NCBI GenBank assembly: GCA_017419325.1
Contig: JAFOLN010000370.1
Location: 1 to 6,658, forward strand
Origin: Clostridia bacterium
GTDB taxonomy: Bacteria; Bacillota; Clostridia; Oscillospirales; RGIG577
Length of the DNA: 6,658 nucleotides
Direction: 5' to 3'
This document shows, piece by piece, positions 1 to 5,946 of this stretch. Both the position numbers and the translations under genes were made by a program. The notes under the pieces were generated by a model, which searched no databases, had not been told where the DNA came from, and saw only the letters and a program-made list of their open reading frames with translations. Numbering within the stretch: position 1 is the stretch's first letter; each line of letters opens with the position of its first letter.

Positions 1-11
1 AACGTCTTATT

Positions 12-2048
12 TTAATAATCAGCGAAGCACGCGTCCTTCTCAAGCGCGGTCATGCGCGCCATCTCGCTCTCCGTAAGCTCAAAGTCCCATACGTCGTAGT
101 CCTCGATTATATGCTGCTCGTTCGATGAGCCGGGTATGCAGATGTTGCCCGCCTGAAGGTGCCAGCGAATGATGACCTGCGCAGACGATACGCCGTGCGC
201 CGCTGCAATGCTTTTTACGGTCTCGTCATTGAAAAGAGTCTGCGTGTTGCCGCGCCCGCCCAGGGGGAACCAGCTTTCCAAAACGGTGCCGTACTGCGCT
301 ATATGCGCCTTCATTTCGCCGCTCTGGTGATAGGGGTGCGTCTCGTTCTGAAGCACTGCGGGCTTTATCGTAGTCCCGCTTACAAGCCTGTCGAAGTCGT
401 CCGGCTCGTAATAATTCGAAAGTCCGATGGACTTAAGCTTGCCCGCCTCCACGGCCCGCTCCATGGCCTTATACGCCTCAACGTCGTTTGACGGCTGGCT
501 GTGGTGGAGTATCATAAGGTCAATGTAGTCAACGTCCAGCCTTTCGAGAGATGCGTCTATCGCCGCGTCGCCGTTCGGGAAGTCCGACGTCCACATCTTC
601 GTTGTGATGAACACTTCCTCGCGGGTGACGATGCCCTCGTCTATGGCTCTTTTAAGCCCGCGCCCCACGGCGGCCTCGTTTCCGTAAATGCGCGCCGTGT
701 CAATGAGCCTGAACCCCGCCTTGAGCGCCCAGTATGTTGAGTTCTCCGCTTCGCTGTCGGAGAGAGCGAAGGTGCCGAGCCCGAGTATGGGCATTTCATA
801 TCCGCTGTTCAATTTTACTGTCCCCTTCTTTAAGTCAAACGCGTTCGCCGCCGCGGGCTTTTCGTTTATGCCAAGCCCCGAAAGCCATGTCTTTACCGCT
901 TCGTTCGTGCCGTCGCACTTTAAGGCCTGCGCCGCGCTGCCCTGCATTGCAAAGCCGCGAAGCACCTTCGCGCCCGAAAGCTTCTCCTCAATTACGCTCT
1001 GCGTACCCGCCTGTCCGCTGCCCTCATGGGTGTTGAAGGGCACGACAGTCTTTCCCGTAAAGTCATAGCTTTCCATGAACGTGTGCATTATCATGGGAAG
1101 ATCGCCCCACCAGATGGGGTAGCCTATGAATACCGTGTCGTAGCTTTCAAAGTTGTCTATATGCGTCTTTATCTTCGGCCGCGCGTTGTTCTTTCTTTCG
1201 TCCGTGGCAGCGGCGAGCATATCGTCGTAGCCCTCGGGGTACGCGGTCTCGGGCACTATCTCAAAGAGGTCCGCGCCCGTCTGCGCCGCGATCTCCTTCG
1301 CAAGCTTCGCCGTGTTGCCCTCCGTTATCCTGCCAACGTTGTAGTTCTCGCCCGCGCGTGAGAAGTATACAACAAGCATCTTTCCCCCGGCCGTGCCGCT
1401 CTGACCCTGACCTTCGGTCTTCGCCGTCGCGCCGCTCACCGCGTCCGCGTACTGCTCCTTAAGCGTAATATAGCGATACACCGTGTCCGCGACCTGCGCC
1501 CTTTTTGCCGCTTCCCTCGGCTCAAACGAGGGCGCCGCCTCGTTTATAAGCTTCTCCGAAAAAAGCCAGCGCACCGCCTTAACGGCGTAGTCGGACGCTC
1601 CCGTCTCCGTGTCGCCGCCCGCGTCGTACGAGCCCGCGTCGCGCCACAGCATAACGGCAAGCTGCTCCTGCGTTACGGGGTCGTTCGTGCCGAACAGACC
1701 GCCGCCGTAGCCGTTTACAATGCCGTTCTTCGCCGCCCATACTACGGCGTCGGAGTACCATGCTCCCGCCTCCGTATCGGTGAAGTCATCCTCGCCCGAA
1801 ACCTCGGGGCTGCCCGCCATGCGGTACATGACCGCCGCAAGCTGTGCGCGGGTGAAGGTGTCCTCCGGCGAGAACCGTCCGCCGCCCGTGCCGTTCATTA
1901 TGCCCCGCTCAAAAAGGCCCTCCGCGCCCGCGCTGTACCACGCGCCGTCCGGCACGTCGTCGTATACCGCCGCCATCGCGGGAAGGCACATCGCCAGCAT
2001 GAGCGCGCCCACAAGCATAATGGCAAAGTATTTTTTATTAGTTTTCAT
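12..2048 (-). CDS. Secreted SLH-flavodoxin-aldo/keto reductase fusion protein
   Basis: 678 residues, complete. Residues 1-26 form a Sec signal peptide (KTNKK, hydrophobic core, AMA cleavage site). There is no proper lipobox, because Met precedes the Cys. SLH repeats lie at about 28-75 and 87-140 (AWYS, GI.NG.GGG, T.AQLA/T.EQLA), with a degenerate third at 150-195. These repeats normally bind secondary cell-wall polymers. Residues 202-208 read DAVSGAT, like an ApbE flavinylation site. A flavodoxin domain spans 223-393 (VVYFSRAG, EGNTAKLA, GYPIWWGDLP). After an Ala/Pro linker, a full aldo/keto reductase fills 404-678, with the catalytic tetrad D450, Y455, K484 and H515. The start is fixed by AGGAGG at 2055-2060, 6 nt from ATG. 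It is transcribed alone as far as visible; only 11 bases follow the stop. Inferred role: surface-anchored flavin redox enzyme; substrate and electron donor unknown. The domains are clear, but the combined function is not. Confidence 0.93.
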   Translation of the reverse strand: MKTNKKYFAIMLVGALMLAMCLPAMAAVYDDVPDGAWYSAGAEGLFERGIMNGTGGGRFSPEDTFTRAQLAAVMYRMAGSPEVSGEDDFTDTEAGAWYSDAVVWAAKNGIVNGYGGGLFGTNDPVTQEQLAVMLWRDAGSYDAGGDTETGASDYAVKAVRWLFSEKLINEAAPSFEPREAAKRAQVADTVYRYITLKEQYADAVSGATAKTEGQGQSGTAGGKMLVVYFSRAGENYNVGRITEGNTAKLAKEIAAQTGADLFEIVPETAYPEGYDDMLAAATDERKNNARPKIKTHIDNFESYDTVFIGYPIWWGDLPMIMHTFMESYDFTGKTVVPFNTHEGSGQAGTQSVIEEKLSGAKVLRGFAMQGSAAQALKCDGTNEAVKTWLSGLGINEKPAAANAFDLKKGTVKLNSGYEMPILGLGTFALSDSEAENSTYWALKAGFRLIDTARIYGNEAAVGRGLKRAIDEGIVTREEVFITTKMWTSDFPNGDAAIDASLERLDVDYIDLMILHHSQPSNDVEAYKAMERAVEAGKLKSIGLSNYYEPDDFDRLVSGTTIKPAVLQNETHPYHQSGEMKAHIAQYGTVLESWFPLGGRGNTQTLFNDETVKSIAAAHGVSSAQVIIRWHLQAGNICIPGSSNEQHIIEDYDVWDFELTESEMARMTALEKDACFADY
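1425..1445 (-). other. ApbE-type flavinylation motif (DAVSGAT) in the fusion protein
   Basis: These 21 bases encode D202-A-V-S-G-A-T208, just after the last SLH repeat and before the flavodoxin domain. The ApbE flavin transferase attaches FMN through a phosphoester bond to the Thr or Ser of a D-x-x-(S/T)-G-A-(T/S) motif in exported proteins such as NqrC, RnfG and FMN-binding-domain proteins. The match is exact. However, the surrounding FMN-binding domain is not evident, because residues 150-195 look like an SLH repeat, so modification of T208 is inferred. Confidence 0.5.
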
Positions 2049-2054
2049 CTTTTG

Positions 2055-2060
2055 CCTCCT
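2055..2060 (-). promoter_or_regulatory. Ribosome binding site of the fusion gene
   Basis: AGGAGG on the minus strand (CCTCCT on plus), 6 nt before the ATG at 2046-2048. It is a consensus Shine-Dalgarno sequence at near-ideal spacing. It fixes the start so that the signal peptide is included. Confidence 0.9.
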
Positions 2061-2115
2061 TAAAATAATTTTTATACCCTGTGCCCGAAAATGCCGTTTT
2101 ATTGCTTATATTTGA

Positions 2116-2145
2116 ATTTTAAGTGAAAACGCGCGCCCGCCGCAA
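2116..2145 (-). promoter_or_regulatory. Possible promoter of the fusion gene
   Basis: On the minus strand TTGCGG (2140-2145) and TAAAAT (2116-2121) are separated by 18 bp. The -10 box matches consensus at 5 of 6 positions, the -35 at only 3 of 6. The rest of the 2049-2201 gap is an AT-rich leader with a GC-rich patch at 2130-2142, and holds no other clear element. The placement is weak. An own promoter is nevertheless expected, because a strong terminator lies just upstream. Confidence 0.3.
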
Positions 2146-2201
2146 CGGTCGGTTTTGTCCTGCGGGTTTCAAAAGCAACTCATTTTTAAAATCGGTTACA
2201 T

Positions 2202-2238
2202 AAAAAACGCCTGCGGACGAAATGTCCGCAGGCGTTTT
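2202..2238 (-). terminator. Rho-independent terminator of the PNPOx-family gene
   Basis: A perfect inverted repeat: AAAACGCCTGCGGAC (2204-2218), a 5-nt loop, and its complement (2224-2238). Read on the minus strand it lies 14 bp after the stop of the PNPOx-family gene and ends in a run of six T. The plus-strand T run is only four long, but the hairpin could also work in that direction. It isolates the downstream fusion gene from the PNPOx-family transcript. Confidence 0.9.
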
Positions 2239-2252
2239 ACTATCGCTCTGAC

Positions 2253-2645
2253 TCAGAGAGTGTATACTACCGGCGCGTCCTTCACGGATGAAAGCGTTGC
2301 CTTGCCGCCCTTCATGTAAAGCACGGCCATGTTGCCGTCCGTGGGGCTGTATACGGCCTTTAACGGCTTGTATTCCTCAAGCATTGCCTCCCTTGCGGGG
2401 ATGTTCTCGTCGTTTACAAGCTGCGTTTCAATGCGCATCCACTTGCCTTCGACTATCGCCGTTATCTCCACCTTGGGGTTCTTCTCTATCTGCTTGTACA
2501 CGTCCTTTTTCTTGCCCGTGATAAGATAAAGCTTTCCCTCGAACTCAATTACCGCGCCGAAGGGACGAACGCGGGGCTGGTCGCCGTCGACCGTTGCAAG
2601 ATAGAATGTGCCTGCCTTCTTTAAGAACTCATAAACTTCCTTCAT
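2253..2645 (-). CDS. PNPOx-family FMN-binding split-barrel protein
   Basis: 130 residues, single-domain length for the small pyridoxamine 5'-phosphate oxidase-like split barrels that bind FMN or F420 in the cytoplasm. Visible hallmarks are an N-terminal helix followed by TFYLATVDGDQPRVRPFG (residues 13-30), the strand around EFEGKLYLITGKKKDVYKQI (35-53), then NPKVEITA, and a C-terminal strand around MAVLYMKGGKATLSS. The ATG follows an AAAGGAG site (2653-2659) at 7 nt. The gene is divergent from the HxlR regulator, an arrangement in which the regulator usually controls the neighbour, and ends at a strong terminator. True PNPOx activity in vitamin B6 metabolism is unlikely at this length. A flavin reductase, nitroreductase-like or quinone- or electrophile-detoxifying role is possible. 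Family assignment is firm; substrate is unknown. Confidence 0.9.
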   Translation of the reverse strand: MKEVYEFLKKAGTFYLATVDGDQPRVRPFGAVIEFEGKLYLITGKKKDVYKQIEKNPKVEITAIVEGKWMRIETQLVNDENIPAREAMLEEYKPLKAVYSPTDGNMAVLYMKGGKATLSSVKDAPVVYTL

Positions 2646-2686
2646 GGTTTTTCTCCTTTCGTATGTGTGCCGGATACATTGACGTA

Positions 2687-2715
2687 TTGACTTTTTTGTC
2701 TCACAATATTAAAAT
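2687..2715 (+). promoter_or_regulatory. Predicted promoter of the HxlR-family regulator
   Basis: TTGACT (2687-2692) and TAAAAT (2710-2715) are spaced by 17 bp, each 5 of 6 to the sigma-A consensus. The expected start is near 2722, giving a leader of about 70 nt that contains the 12-bp palindrome at 2753-2764. ATTGAC occurs twice, 8 bp apart (2678-2683 and 2686-2691), and the second copy overlaps the -35. Confidence 0.6.
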
Positions 2716-2739
2716 ATATCATAGGAAAGCAAATGTAAA
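2711..2739 (-). promoter_or_regulatory. Predicted promoter of the PNPOx-family gene
   Basis: On the minus strand TTTACA (2734-2739) and TATTTT (2711-2716) are 17 bp apart. They match the sigma-A consensus at 5 and 4 of 6 positions. Transcription would start near 2704, leaving a leader of about 60 nt. The -10 box almost coincides with that of the opposing hxlR promoter, so the two should compete for RNA polymerase. Confidence 0.5.
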
Positions 2740-2740
2740 T

Positions 2741-2776
2741 ACGATATTTTACGATACCGGTATCTAACGCGATACC
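2741..2776. promoter_or_regulatory. Candidate HxlR operator: palindrome with GATA repeats
   Basis: GATACCGGTATC at 2753-2764 is a perfect 12-bp palindrome. The half-site GATACC recurs at 2771-2776, exactly 18 bp downstream, and ACGATA occurs at 2741 and 2751, one helical turn apart. The cluster lies between the -35 of the leftward promoter and the start codon of the rightward gene, which suits an autoregulator that acts on both genes. Binding by the HxlR protein is inferred from position and symmetry only. Confidence 0.45.
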
Positions 2777-2792
2777 GAAAGGAGTCAAAGCC

Positions 2793-3131
2793 ATGCCGAA
2801 AAAGCCGGATCTCTTCGGAAAATGCCCCTTCGTCACCTCCCAGAAGGTGCTCACGGGAAAATGGTCAATGTACATCCTTCATCTGCTCTGCAAATACGGC
2901 GCCGTCCGCTTCAACGAGATGCTCCGCCTAATGCCGGAGGGCATGACCCATACCACCCTGTCGCGCCAGCTCAAAACGCTGGAGGAGGAGGGGCTCATCG
3001 TAAGAAAGGAGTACTCTCAGATACCGCCGAAGGTGGAGTATTATCTGAGCGACATCGGAGAAAAGTTCCGTCCCGTGTCGGAGGCTTTGGGCAAATGGGG
3101 GCTTGAGTATATCGCCTATATGAAGCAGTAA
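2793..3131 (+). CDS. HxlR-family winged-helix transcriptional regulator
   Basis: 112 residues, usual length for HxlR/YodB-type dimeric regulators. Nearly the whole protein is the DNA-binding domain: CPF at 11-13, LTGKWSMYIL (20-29), VRFNEMLRLM (38-47), the recognition-helix region MTHTTLSRQLKTLEEEGLI (51-69), and the wing IPPKVEYYLSDIG (77-89). A C-terminal helix containing KWGLEYI follows. Cys11 lies where redox-responsive members such as YodB and HypR carry their sensing Cys, so thiol-based sensing of quinones, aldehydes or disulfide stress is plausible. A second Cys is at 33. The start is supported by GAAAGGAG at 2777-2784, 8 nt from ATG. It is divergent from the PNPOx-family gene and convergent with the GyrI-like gene. 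The family is certain; effector and target set are inferred. Confidence 0.95.
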   Translation: MPKKPDLFGKCPFVTSQKVLTGKWSMYILHLLCKYGAVRFNEMLRLMPEGMTHTTLSRQLKTLEEEGLIVRKEYSQIPPKVEYYLSDIGEKFRPVSEALGKWGLEYIAYMKQ

Positions 3132-3162
3132 AAAGCTTCCCGCGAAATCGCGGGAAGCTTTT
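3131..3162. terminator. Bidirectional terminator between hxlR-type and GyrI-like genes
   Basis: A 14-bp stem, AAAAGCTTCCCGCG (3131-3144) with its complement at 3149-3162, closes a 4-nt loop. On plus it ends in TTTTCTT. On minus the flanking A run (3130-3134) gives a T5 tract. It begins on the last base of the hxlR-type stop codon and ends one base before the end of the convergent gene, so it can serve both. Confidence 0.93.
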
Positions 3163-3163
3163 C

Positions 3164-3796
3164 TTATGCCTTCCTTATCGGGTGGCGTATTACCGTTTTC
3201 AGCTTTTCCGGCGGCGTTCTTCGCGGGTCTGAAAGGTATATCTCATGGTGGAGCCGCTCATTTGAGATGTCAGTCACATACCCCTCCCGCAGGATAAAAT
3301 CGTTCATGCGGGAAACCGTCCCCGGCTCGTCGTCGTAGGGGCCCGTGTGCATGCACTGGACGCACAGCCCCTCTTCATATGTCATGAACTCCGCTTTACC
3401 CGCGTCCGCCTTCTTTTTTCGCTTCACTTCCCCGACGGCCCACAAAAAATCCTCGTTTTCCACGAAATCCGGCATGCGCAGGGCGGATATCCAGAAGAAA
3501 TCCTCCTTTCGGGCATAGTCGATGACGCCGCCGCCCTTCTGACTCCAGAAGCCCTCAAGGGGCGGCACCACGAAGTCGAAATAGCCCTCTATATGCCGTT
3601 CGCCCTTTTTGCTCATTTTTATCGTATACGCAAGCGCGTAAAGCGTCTCCAACGCTTTTTTATACTCGCCGCCCTCCTCGTTCGGGTCGCCGTGCCCGCG
3701 CACGAGGATGAACTTCATGGGCGGCGCCGTTATAACGGCGGGCTCGCTTTTTGGCATATATAAGTCCCTGTATTCCTTTTTAAAGTCAAAAGCCAT
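3164..3796 (-). CDS. GyrI-like small-molecule-binding domain protein
   Basis: 210 residues, a stand-alone cytoplasmic GyrI-like protein of the COG4832 type. It has no N-terminal DNA-binding domain, unlike the AraC/MerR regulators that share this ligand-binding fold. Recognisable stretches are PPMKFILVRGHGDPNEEGGEY (25-45), IEGYFDFVVPPLEGFW (69-84), WISALRMPDFV (102-112), the second-half motif EEGLCVQCMHTGPYDDEP (141-158), and the ending HHEIYLSDPRRTPPEKLKTVIRHPI (183-207). The two halves suggest the duplicated SHS2 barrel known for this superfamily, which binds or hydrolyses cyclic and cationic compounds. The ATG follows GGAGGG (3803-3808) at 6 nt. It is transcribed alone toward the shared terminator. 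Ligand and any enzymatic activity are unknown; a drug or xenobiotic sequestration role is a family-based guess. Confidence 0.92.
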   Translation of the reverse strand: MAFDFKKEYRDLYMPKSEPAVITAPPMKFILVRGHGDPNEEGGEYKKALETLYALAYTIKMSKKGERHIEGYFDFVVPPLEGFWSQKGGGVIDYARKEDFFWISALRMPDFVENEDFLWAVGEVKRKKKADAGKAEFMTYEEGLCVQCMHTGPYDDEPGTVSRMNDFILREGYVTDISNERLHHEIYLSDPRRTPPEKLKTVIRHPIRKA

Positions 3797-3811
3797 GGAT
3801 TTCCCTCCATT

Positions 3812-3880
3812 CGGGCGCAGCGCCCGTCGTATACGGTCTGTTTTTTTCGGCTGCCGAAAGATATCGGCTGTTTTAAACAG
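3812..3880 (-). promoter_or_regulatory. Leader of the GyrI-like gene: three odd-length palindromes and a -10 box
   Basis: Three perfect palindromes with a single central base occur in 69 bp: CTGTTTTAAACAG (3868-3880), TTTCGGCTGCCGAAA (3845-3859) and CGGGCGCAGCGCCCG (3812-3826). A -10-like TATACT on minus is at 3879-3884 and no good -35 is visible, so the first palindrome would cover the transcription start. The third lies 3 bp from the ribosome binding site and could form a small hairpin. Roles as operator or translational control are inferred. Confidence 0.35.
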
Positions 3881-3918
3881 TATAATATAATCTTATGCGT
3901 TTTTGCACTTGTTTTAAT

Positions 3919-3959
3919 AAAAAAAAGCCTGTCCGTGCGCGAAAAGCGCATGGACAGGC
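3919..3959 (-). terminator. Rho-independent terminator of the SpoIIE-type phosphatase gene
   Basis: GCCTGTCCGTGCGC (3927-3940) pairs with GCGCATGGACAGGC (3946-3959) around GAAAA, giving a 14-bp stem with one wobble pair. Read on minus the hairpin is followed by eight T (3919-3926). It lies 17 bp beyond the phosphatase stop codon and separates it from the GyrI-like gene downstream. Confidence 0.93.
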
Positions 3960-3976
3960 CGCTATACATTGCTTTA

Positions 3977-5923
3977 TCAAATGTCCGCGCCGCCGGCTCG
4001 CCCTTCCGCGCCGTGTGACGACGATACGGTCCCGTCCCCCGCGTAGTAAAGGCATAACTGTGTAATATCATCGAACTGCGGTACGTCCTTTGCAAATTCG
4101 TCAATGCTGCAAAGCACCTTGTCGCAGACTTTTCTGCACGCCTCCTCGCCGCGGCCGAAATCATCCGACAGGATATTTAAAAGCCTGTCGTTTCCGAATA
4201 TCCTGTCGTCCGGATCGGGAGCTTCCGTCACGCCGTCCGTATAGAGATACAGAATATCACCCGGCTCCAGCATGACCGTCTGCTTTCGGTACCTCATGCC
4301 CTCCATCGCGGCAAGCACCAGATTCGCCTTCTGCTCAACGAAGACCGCCCTGCCACCGCGTATCAGCACCGGCGGATTATGGCCCGCGTTCACAAAGCAA
4401 AGATGCCCTGTATCCGTCTCAAGAAAGCCCATCCATGCGGTAAGGAACATTTCCGCGTCGTTCCCTTCGCAAAGCTTTGTATTGGCGTTGGTGAACACTT
4501 CATCCGGCTCGTCGCCGCGCTCCGCGTGATCCCTGAGCACCGTCTTGGCGGTCATCATGAACATTGCCGCCGGGATGCCCTTGCCGGATACGTCTGCGAT
4601 AAGAAAAGCGAGCTTCTTCTCGTCCAGAAGATAAAAATCGTAAAAGTCGCCGCCTACCTCCTTCGCCGTCCTCATTTTCGCGTAAAGCGAGAACTCCGTC
4701 CTGTCCGGAAACGGCGGAAATACGCTCGGCAGCGCGGATTCCTGTATGCTTTTCGCGAACGCCAGCTCTTCGTCGATTCTTGCCGCCGCGGCCGCGATAT
4801 ACTGCTTCAGCGTTCCGACCGTCAAGTTGATATCGTCCGAAAGCTCGGAAAATTCCGCGTTCGAGCGCACGTTGACCTCTTCATTCAGGTCACCCTCCGT
4901 TATTTTCGACAGGGAGCTGTTGACCTTTCCCAGATTATCAAGGACAAGACGCTTCACCAGCAGGAAAATTACCACGAACAGCACAATGAAGAGTATGACC
5001 TCCATTATGCCCATGACGCTCATGGAGGAGTTCCTCTCAAGGATTATCTCGTTCTCGGGAAGGACGGCAATTATATAATATCCCTCGGAAAAAATATATA
5101 CGACCGAGCAGGCCTCGCCGTACACCTGCGCGTGGAATACCTCGTCCTCGGGCATCGTATCGCGATCGATCCATATACCTGTCTCGCTCAGATTGCTGCC
5201 CGCAAGCCCGTAGCGGTCGCTGACTATATTCCATTCCTCGTTGGCTATTATGATGCAGCCGGTCTGTCCCACGTGCCTGTTCTTGGCCGCGCTCACAACA
5301 TGCTGATCTATGTCCTTCTGAAAACGTTCCCCGTCGTATCCCACCTGAACGAAGCCTCCGGATTTCAGGTTTACCGCGGCATACTTGCGGTAAAGAGAGT
5401 GATCGAACGAGGTGGGCTGATAGCTTTGCACATGCTCATCTTCAGTCCCGTCAAGCAGCCCGAGGAACTCCGCGGACTGCTCGCCTGAACTCATATCGTA
5501 ATCACGGAATTTTCCCATCGTGGTAGCCGTGATGATCCCGCTTTCATTTATGATGTTGATCTCGGCCACGTCATAGGCGCGCATCAGCCGCATGAGCGAT
5601 TCGGAGTTGGACGGCGCTCCGCCGTCAAGCTCCGCGGCGATGCTGCGGGTAATCTTCAGAAGGTTCTCATCGGAAGCGTCGATAACGTCCTGCCGGACGT
5701 CCCAGACGTTGATGTGCAGAAGCTCCGCCGCGCTCATGTTGGACATATTCGTCTGGTGGATCCATGTGAACGCCATAGAAGCCAGAAAGCCTACGACGAC
5801 GATCAAAAGCAGCCATCTTAAAAAAGATCTGGAGATAGTTATCCTCCGTTTGCCCTGCTTTTTCGCATTATTAATCGTCGTATCCGGCACAGTTAAACGC
5901 GAAAGACCTTTTTTCATGCGCAT
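3977..5923 (-). CDS. Membrane sensor phosphatase: dCache-like, HAMP, SpoIIE/PP2C
   Basis: 648 residues from the start chosen here. After a basic cytoplasmic N-terminus comes one membrane helix (33-54), an extracellular sensor (55-301) resembling a double Cache domain, a second helix (302-326), a HAMP segment (about 323-376), a helical linker with the typical AKSIQESALPSVFP, and a SpoIIE/PP2C Ser/Thr phosphatase domain (408-628). Metal-site motifs are intact: GGDFYD (D426, D429), ADVSGKG (D444), YTDG (D563) and FDDIT (D618/D619). Such proteins usually dephosphorylate STAS anti-anti-sigma factors in partner-switch pathways, here in response to an outside ligand. No STAS or anti-sigma gene lies in the window. 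An upstream in-frame ATG at 5941 has no ribosome binding site and lies at the predicted transcription start. AAGGGAGG at 5928-5935 serves ATG 5923 (4 nt) or ATG 5917 (10 nt); which is used cannot be decided. Confidence 0.92.
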   Translation of the reverse strand: MRMKKGLSRLTVPDTTINNAKKQGKRRITISRSFLRWLLLIVVVGFLASMAFTWIHQTNMSNMSAAELLHINVWDVRQDVIDASDENLLKITRSIAAELDGGAPSNSESLMRLMRAYDVAEINIINESGIITATTMGKFRDYDMSSGEQSAEFLGLLDGTEDEHVQSYQPTSFDHSLYRKYAAVNLKSGGFVQVGYDGERFQKDIDQHVVSAAKNRHVGQTGCIIIANEEWNIVSDRYGLAGSNLSETGIWIDRDTMPEDEVFHAQVYGEACSVVYIFSEGYYIIAVLPENEIILERNSSMSVMGIMEVILFIVLFVVIFLLVKRLVLDNLGKVNSSLSKITEGDLNEEVNVRSNAEFSELSDDINLTVGTLKQYIAAAAARIDEELAFAKSIQESALPSVFPPFPDRTEFSLYAKMRTAKEVGGDFYDFYLLDEKKLAFLIADVSGKGIPAAMFMMTAKTVLRDHAERGDEPDEVFTNANTKLCEGNDAEMFLTAWMGFLETDTGHLCFVNAGHNPPVLIRGGRAVFVEQKANLVLAAMEGMRYRKQTVMLEPGDILYLYTDGVTEAPDPDDRIFGNDRLLNILSDDFGRGEEACRKVCDKVLCSIDEFAKDVPQFDDITQLCLYYAGDGTVSSSHGAEGRAGGADI

Positions 5924-5927
5924 CCAT

Positions 5928-5935
5928 CCTCCCTT
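5928..5935 (-). promoter_or_regulatory. Ribosome binding site deciding the phosphatase start
   Basis: AAGGGAGG on the minus strand. It lies inside the reading frame of the longer candidate that begins at 5941, and upstream of two closely spaced ATGs (5921-5923 and 5915-5917). It therefore argues for a protein 6 or 8 residues shorter than the longest open frame. Confidence 0.75.
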
Positions 5936-5946
5936 CCACATGAATC

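Noticed and set aside
688..1361. Several plus-strand open frames of 100-126 codons opposite the fusion gene
   Set aside because: They overlap each other and the flavodoxin/aldo-keto reductase coding strand. Long antisense frames are expected from its GC-rich third positions.
3881..3886. Perfect TATAAT on the plus strand
   Set aside because: No -35 lies upstream at suitable spacing, and the direction leads antisense into the phosphatase terminator. It is probably a by-product of the AT-rich promoter region of the GyrI-like gene.
3730..4164. A 144-codon minus-strand frame spanning the phosphatase 3' end and GyrI-like 5' end
   Set aside because: It runs out of frame through two well-supported genes and straight across a strong terminator, and shows no domain.
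4379..5488. A 369-codon open frame on the plus strand
   Set aside because: It lies wholly antisense to the phosphatase gene, whose frame has recognisable domains and catalytic motifs. The antisense product is basic, shows no domain, and has no convincing ribosome binding site.
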